In this document: one piece after another, positions 6,100 to 9,253 of the stretch
Layout of the letters: every line of letters starts with the position of its first letter
Position numbering within the stretch: position 1 is the first letter of the stretch
Assembly (NCBI GenBank): GCA_002435585.1
Contig: DJDY01000112.1
Coordinates: 908 to 10,160 of the forward strand
Direction: 5' to 3'
DNA: 9,253 nt
Origin: Lachnospira sp. UBA5912
GTDB taxonomy: Bacteria > Bacillota > Clostridia > Lachnospirales > Lachnospiraceae
Notes under the pieces: generated by a model
What the model saw: the letters and a program-made list of their open reading frames with translations, nothing else
The model's database searches: none
What the model was told of the DNA's origin: nothing
Program-made: the position numbers and the translations under genes

Positions 6100-8566
6100 T
6101 AAGTTGAAAGAACTTTTAAAAAAGGAATATGTAATTCTTGATGGTGGTATGGGAACCATGCTTCAGGCGGCAGGCATGAAGATGGGAGAAACACCAGAAA
6201 TGCTTAATATTACACAGCCAGAGCTTCTAATATCTATACATGAAAAGTATCTTAATGCCGGTTCAGACATTATATATGCTAACACATTTGGCGGTAACAG
6301 ATACAAGCTTGAAGAATGTGGGCATTCAGTTGAAGAACTTGTCACAGCAGGTATTAAGAATGCAAGGACAGCATGTAATAATGTCAAGCCTGAAGCACTT
6401 GTAGCACTTGACGTAGGACCTATCGGTCAGTTGTTAGAGCCAACAGGTACATTAAGCTTTGAAGAAGCTTACGAGATGTATGCTGAGATAGTTAAAGCGG
6501 GGGAGGCAGCAGGTGCAGATCTGGTTGTGTTTGAAACCATGACAGATCTGCTTGATGTTAAGGCAGCGGTACTTGCCGCTAAAGAGAACAGTTCTCTTCC
6601 TATTATGACAACTATGACGTTTGAGGAAAATATGCGTACATTTACTGGATGCCAGATATCCTCATTTGCGCTTACCATATCAGGACTTGGAGTAGATGCG
6701 CTTGGTGTTAATTGTTCACTTGGTCCTAAAGAACTGGAACCTGTTATAGCAGAACTTACGCAGTGGACGAACCTTCCTGTCGTAGTAAAGCCTAATGCTG
6801 GTCTTCCCGATCCTGTTACTAACCAGTATAACGTTAATGCAGTACAGTTTGCAGACTTTATGAAAGACTTAAGAAAGTATGGAATAAAGGTGTTTGGTGG
6901 CTGCTGTGGTACAACACCTGAGTTTATCAGTGAGTTGTCTGCAATGCTTAAAAAAGAAGGCAATCCACCAAAAGGACCGGTAGTTATCCCATCAGCGGTA
7001 TGTTCAGCTACTAACACAGTAATAGTTGACCAGCCAAGGGTGGTAGGAGAGAGAATTAACCCAACAGGTAAGAAAGTGTTCAAGCAGGCGCTTCTTGACA
7101 ATGATATGGATTATATATTAGGACAGGCGCTTGAACAGACATCAGCAGGAGCAGATATACTGGATGTTAATGTGGGTCTTCCTGGTATAGATGAAAGACA
7201 GATGATGATAGATACAGTAAAGTCACTTCAGTCTGTGGTTGATGTTCCTTTACAGCTTGACTCAACTATTCCGGAGGTTCTTGATTCAGCACTCAGAATA
7301 TATAATGGAAAACCAATAGTTAACTCGGTAAATGGTGAGGAAGATTCACTTAACAATATTCTTCCTATAGTAAAGAAATATGGTGCAGCTGTTATAGGAC
7401 TTGCACTTGATAAGGATGGTATTCCTAAAAAAGCTGAGGATAGGGTTGCTATAGCAAGAAAGATTATGGACAGAGCTGTTGCTATAGGCATTCCGAAGGA
7501 GGATATATATATAGACTGTCTTACACTTACTGCATCAGCAGAACAGGAAGGCGTTATGGAAACTCTTAATGCGCTTCATACAGTTAAGCATGAGCTTGGA
7601 TTAAGAACGGTTCTTGGAGTATCTAACATATCTTTCGGACTTCCTAACAGGGTGCTTGTTAACCACATATTCCTTACAATGGCGATGCAGAGCGGACTTG
7701 ATCTTGCAATCATTAATCCGAATATATATGAAATGATGGGAGCAGTAAGAGCATATAAGCTTCTTGCCAATATAGATAAGAATTCTGTTGATTATATAAA
7801 AGCATATGCATCCATGCCTAACGTAAGTAAAATCAATCCAATGAACATTAGAGCAGCTTCTACAGCCGGCAATACGGCAGCCACAGCACAGGGACAGGCA
7901 GATGGTGGCAATGTTAACCTAAAAGATAAGAAGGGAAGTTATACATGTGATGACTTGTTTTATGCTGTAGAAAAAGGACTTAAAAATGAAGGCGCATCTA
8001 TAACAGAAGAGCTGCTGTCTACCATGGATTCGATGGATATTGTCAATAATGCACTTATTCCTGCGCTTGATAAGATAGGTGAAGAGTTTGAAAAAGGAAC
8101 ATTGTTCCTGCCACAGCTTATTATGGCAGCAGGAGTTGCCCAGGGAGCTTTTGATGTTATAAGAAAACACATGGTCATGAACAACAATGCGCCAGTAAGT
8201 AAGGGAAAGATAGTAATAGCAACGGTTAAGGGTGACGTTCATGATATAGGTAAGAATATAGTGAAGGTTCTTCTTGAGAATTACGGTTATGAAGTTATAG
8301 ACCTTGGTAAGGATGTGGAATATCAGGCTGTTGTAGATGCGATAAAGGAAAATAATGCCAAGCTATGTGGACTGTCAGCACTTATGACAACGACACTTGT
8401 GTCTATGAAAAAAACTATTGAACTCATACATGAGAATAATCTTGATTGTAAGATTATGGTTGGAGGAGCAGTCCTTACACCTGAGTATGCAAAGGAAATA
8501 CATGCTGATTTTTATTCAAAGGATGCTAAAGAATCTGTAGATATAGCAAAAAGAGTGCTTGGATAA
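6092..8566 (+). CDS. metH: cobalamin-dependent methionine synthase, catalytic chain lacking the activation domain
   Basis: An 824-aa enzyme that transfers a methyl group from 5-methyltetrahydrofolate through cobalamin to homocysteine, giving methionine. The homocysteine/zinc domain spans about 1-290: DGGMGTMLQ (17-25) and the zinc cysteines C208 (GVNCS) and C271/C272 (GGCCGT). The folate (pterin) domain spans about 310-590, opening with GERINPTGKK (319-328). The B12 helical cap is at about 617-700. The Rossmann B12 domain follows, with DVHDIG (715-720) placing H717 as lower cobalt ligand, then GLSALMTTT (760-768) and GGAVLT (791-796). E. coli MetH is 1227 aa; the missing part is the activation domain, supplied by the gene just upstream, so this is a split enzyme and not a truncation. 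The ATG at 6092 has AGGAGG at 6078-6083, 8 nt away. An Ala/Gly/Asn/Thr-rich linker (about 588-608) separates folate and B12 modules. Confidence 0.95.
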   Translation: MDNKLKELLKKEYVILDGGMGTMLQAAGMKMGETPEMLNITQPELLISIHEKYLNAGSDIIYANTFGGNRYKLEECGHSVEELVTAGIKNARTACNNVKPEALVALDVGPIGQLLEPTGTLSFEEAYEMYAEIVKAGEAAGADLVVFETMTDLLDVKAAVLAAKENSSLPIMTTMTFEENMRTFTGCQISSFALTISGLGVDALGVNCSLGPKELEPVIAELTQWTNLPVVVKPNAGLPDPVTNQYNVNAVQFADFMKDLRKYGIKVFGGCCGTTPEFISELSAMLKKEGNPPKGPVVIPSAVCSATNTVIVDQPRVVGERINPTGKKVFKQALLDNDMDYILGQALEQTSAGADILDVNVGLPGIDERQMMIDTVKSLQSVVDVPLQLDSTIPEVLDSALRIYNGKPIVNSVNGEEDSLNNILPIVKKYGAAVIGLALDKDGIPKKAEDRVAIARKIMDRAVAIGIPKEDIYIDCLTLTASAEQEGVMETLNALHTVKHELGLRTVLGVSNISFGLPNRVLVNHIFLTMAMQSGLDLAIINPNIYEMMGAVRAYKLLANIDKNSVDYIKAYASMPNVSKINPMNIRAASTAGNTAATAQGQADGGNVNLKDKKGSYTCDDLFYAVEKGLKNEGASITEELLSTMDSMDIVNNALIPALDKIGEEFEKGTLFLPQLIMAAGVAQGAFDVIRKHMVMNNNAPVSKGKIVIATVKGDVHDIGKNIVKVLLENYGYEVIDLGKDVEYQAVVDAIKENNAKLCGLSALMTTTLVSMKKTIELIHENNLDCKIMVGGAVLTPEYAKEIHADFYSKDAKESVDIAKRVLG

Positions 8567-8621
8567 ATAATATAAATTAAGCAAAGTCTTTGTAATATTT
8601 TATTAAGTAATGCCGATATGG

Positions 8622-8656
8622 TATAAGGTTTTAGAAAATGTTATATAGCTTTTTTG
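8622..8656 (+). terminator. weak candidate terminator after metH
   Basis: TATAA and TTATA flank an inner TTT/AAA pairing, and TAGC followed by six Ts comes after. The stem is AT-rich with an internal mismatch, so it would be weak. It is the only terminator-like shape between metH and the rex promoter. Confidence 0.25.
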
Positions 8657-8660
8657 CATT

Positions 8661-8689
8661 TTGACATAAAAAGGGAATTGTTATATAAT
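8661..8689 (+). promoter_or_regulatory. consensus sigma-A promoter (P1) of rex
   Basis: Exact TTGACA (8661-8666), a 17-bp spacer and exact TATAAT (8684-8689). A promoter with full consensus at optimal spacing would be very strong unless repressed, and the Rex operator candidate covers its -10 box. The start would be near 8696, about 110 nt before the rex ATG. Confidence 0.9.
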
Positions 8690-8695
8690 TAACAG
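8678..8695. promoter_or_regulatory. Rex operator (ROP) candidate
   Basis: TTGTTATATAATTAACAG matches the clostridial Rex operator pattern TTGTTAA-N4-TTAACAA at 12 of 14 defined positions with exact spacing. It encloses the P1 -10 box (8684-8689) and overlaps the P2 -35 box, so bound Rex should block both. High NADH/NAD+ would release Rex and raise expression of its own gene. Confidence 0.82.
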
Positions 8696-8717
8696 AATGT
8701 TAATGTCATATTATAAA
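8689..8717 (+). promoter_or_regulatory. second candidate promoter (P2) of rex
   Basis: TTAACA (8689-8694, 5 of 6), a 17-bp spacer and TATAAA (8712-8717, 5 of 6). Its -35 box is the right half of the Rex operator. Transcription would start near 8724, a few bases before the leader stem-loop. Confidence 0.5.
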
Positions 8718-8729
8718 ATGTATTATAAA

Positions 8730-8789
8730 GCATATATGGAGTGCCAGTAAAATATGTTTGTTGCAGCAATATTCTGGCACTTCATATGC
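8730..8789 (+). ncRNA. long stem-loop in the rex 5' leader
   Basis: The arm at 8730-8747 pairs with 8774-8789: 16 base pairs, one G-T wobble and a 2-nt bulge (8734-8735). AATAT (8751-8755) pairs further with ATATT (8769-8773), leaving a 13-nt loop. The core AGTGCCAG/CTGGCACT is perfect. No U-run follows on the plus strand, so it is not an ordinary terminator. It ends 6 nt before the rex ribosome site AGAGG (8796-8800), placing it to affect translation or mRNA stability. No known riboswitch class is recognised. Confidence 0.7.
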
Positions 8790-8806
8790 AGAAACAGAGG
8801 ATAGTT

Positions 8807-9253
8807 ATGGAAGATAGTAAGAAAATATCGTCAGCAGTTATTAGAAGATTACCAAGATATTACAGATATCTTGGAGAATTAATTGAAAGCGGAGTCCAGA
8901 GAATATCATCTAAAGACCTTAGTGCCAAGATGAAGGTTACAGCTTCCCAGATAAGACAGGATCTTAATAATTTTGGTGGTTTTGGACAACAGGGTTATGG
9001 TTATAATGTAAGATATCTGTACGATGAAATCGGTAAGATTCTTGGAATAGACCGTAAGCATAACATGATTATCATCGGTGCAGGCAATCTTGGTAGAGCG
9101 ATAGTTAACTATGCTGATTTTGAAAAAAGAGGTTTTGTAGTACGTGGAGTCTTTGACAGCAATCCAGAACTTGAGGGACAGATTATAAGAGATAATATAA
9201 GTATTATGACTATGGATAAGCTTGAAGATTTTATTAAAGATAATAATATTGAG
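8807..9253 (+). CDS. rex: redox-sensing transcriptional repressor Rex, N-terminal part
   Basis: The first 149 residues of a protein that is usually about 210-220 aa; the rest is past the right edge. Rex is a dimeric repressor that binds operator DNA when NAD+ predominates and lets go on binding NADH, thereby controlling fermentation and respiration genes. Residues 1-80 form the winged-helix DNA-binding domain, with the typical RRLPRYYRYL opening (13-22), SSKDLSAKMKVTASQIRQDL as the helix-turn-helix region (34-53) and the FGGFGQQGYGY wing (56-66). The Rossmann NAD(H) domain starts near 86, with GAGNLGRA (91-98) and acidic D117 at the end of the second strand. AGAGG at 8796-8800, 6 nt before the ATG, supports the start. 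A Rex operator candidate on its own promoter argues for autoregulation. In Bacillus subtilis rex lies close to ydiF; the ABC-F gene here is some 5 kb away and divergent. Confidence 0.96.
   Translation, partial: MEDSKKISSAVIRRLPRYYRYLGELIESGVQRISSKDLSAKMKVTASQIRQDLNNFGGFGQQGYGYNVRYLYDEIGKILGIDRKHNMIIIGAGNLGRAIVNYADFEKRGFVVRGVFDSNPELEGQIIRDNISIMTMDKLEDFIKDNNIE

Noticed and set aside
5373..6194. 273-aa minus-strand ORF opposite the activation protein gene
   Set aside because: It is the antisense shadow of two well-supported genes, is rich in Ser/Pro/Leu as such shadows are, and has no recognisable domain.
8730..8789. Reading the rex leader hairpin as a terminator of metH
   Set aside because: No T-run follows on the plus strand, and it lies downstream of a perfect promoter and directly before the rex ribosome site.

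Overview
The window is AT-rich chromosomal DNA from a low-GC Gram-positive bacterium. Strong AGGAGG-type ribosome sites, consensus sigma-A promoters, AGA/ATA-rich codon use and the gene set (HU, YdiF-like ABC-F, stand-alone MetH activation protein, Rex) all point to Clostridia, most likely the Lachnospiraceae. That placement is inferred from protein character, not from a database search. Gene density is high, no gap between genes exceeds about 260 bp, and I see no mobile element, CRISPR array, tRNA or rRNA.

The left half is on the minus strand. Reading leftwards from the middle, it holds an ABC-F ATPase (1513-3435), the nucleoid protein HU (1022-1297) with a strong promoter and a clean intrinsic terminator, a CYTH/triphosphate-tunnel enzyme (376-831), and the start of a ClC-type anion transporter (1-379, cut by the window edge). 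The last two overlap by ATGA and look translationally coupled. The right half is on the plus strand, divergent from the ABC-F gene. It holds a DEAD-box RNA helicase with a DbpA-type RNA-binding domain (3694-5340), a cobalamin-dependent methionine synthase reactivation protein (5416-6099), MetH lacking its own activation domain (6092-8566), and the start of the redox repressor gene rex (8807 to the window end).

Functionally, the two Met genes form one split enzyme: the 824-aa catalytic chain holds the homocysteine, folate and B12 modules, and the 227-aa upstream protein supplies the SAM-binding reactivation module. HU, ABC-F and the helicase are housekeeping genes for chromosome structure, translation and RNA remodelling. 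Rex senses NADH/NAD+, and a near-consensus Rex operator sits on its own promoter, which suggests autoregulation.

The coding content is conventional, and I do not see a new multi-gene system. The most interesting signals are in the control regions: the Rex operator laid across two tandem promoters, a long stem-loop in the rex leader next to the ribosome site, a 19-bp perfect palindrome over the HU -10 box, and an unassigned perfect inverted repeat between the ABC-F and HU genes. Among the proteins, the ClC fragment has a helix-D motif that suggests fluoride rather than chloride transport, and the MetH reactivation protein has a cysteine-rich tail.
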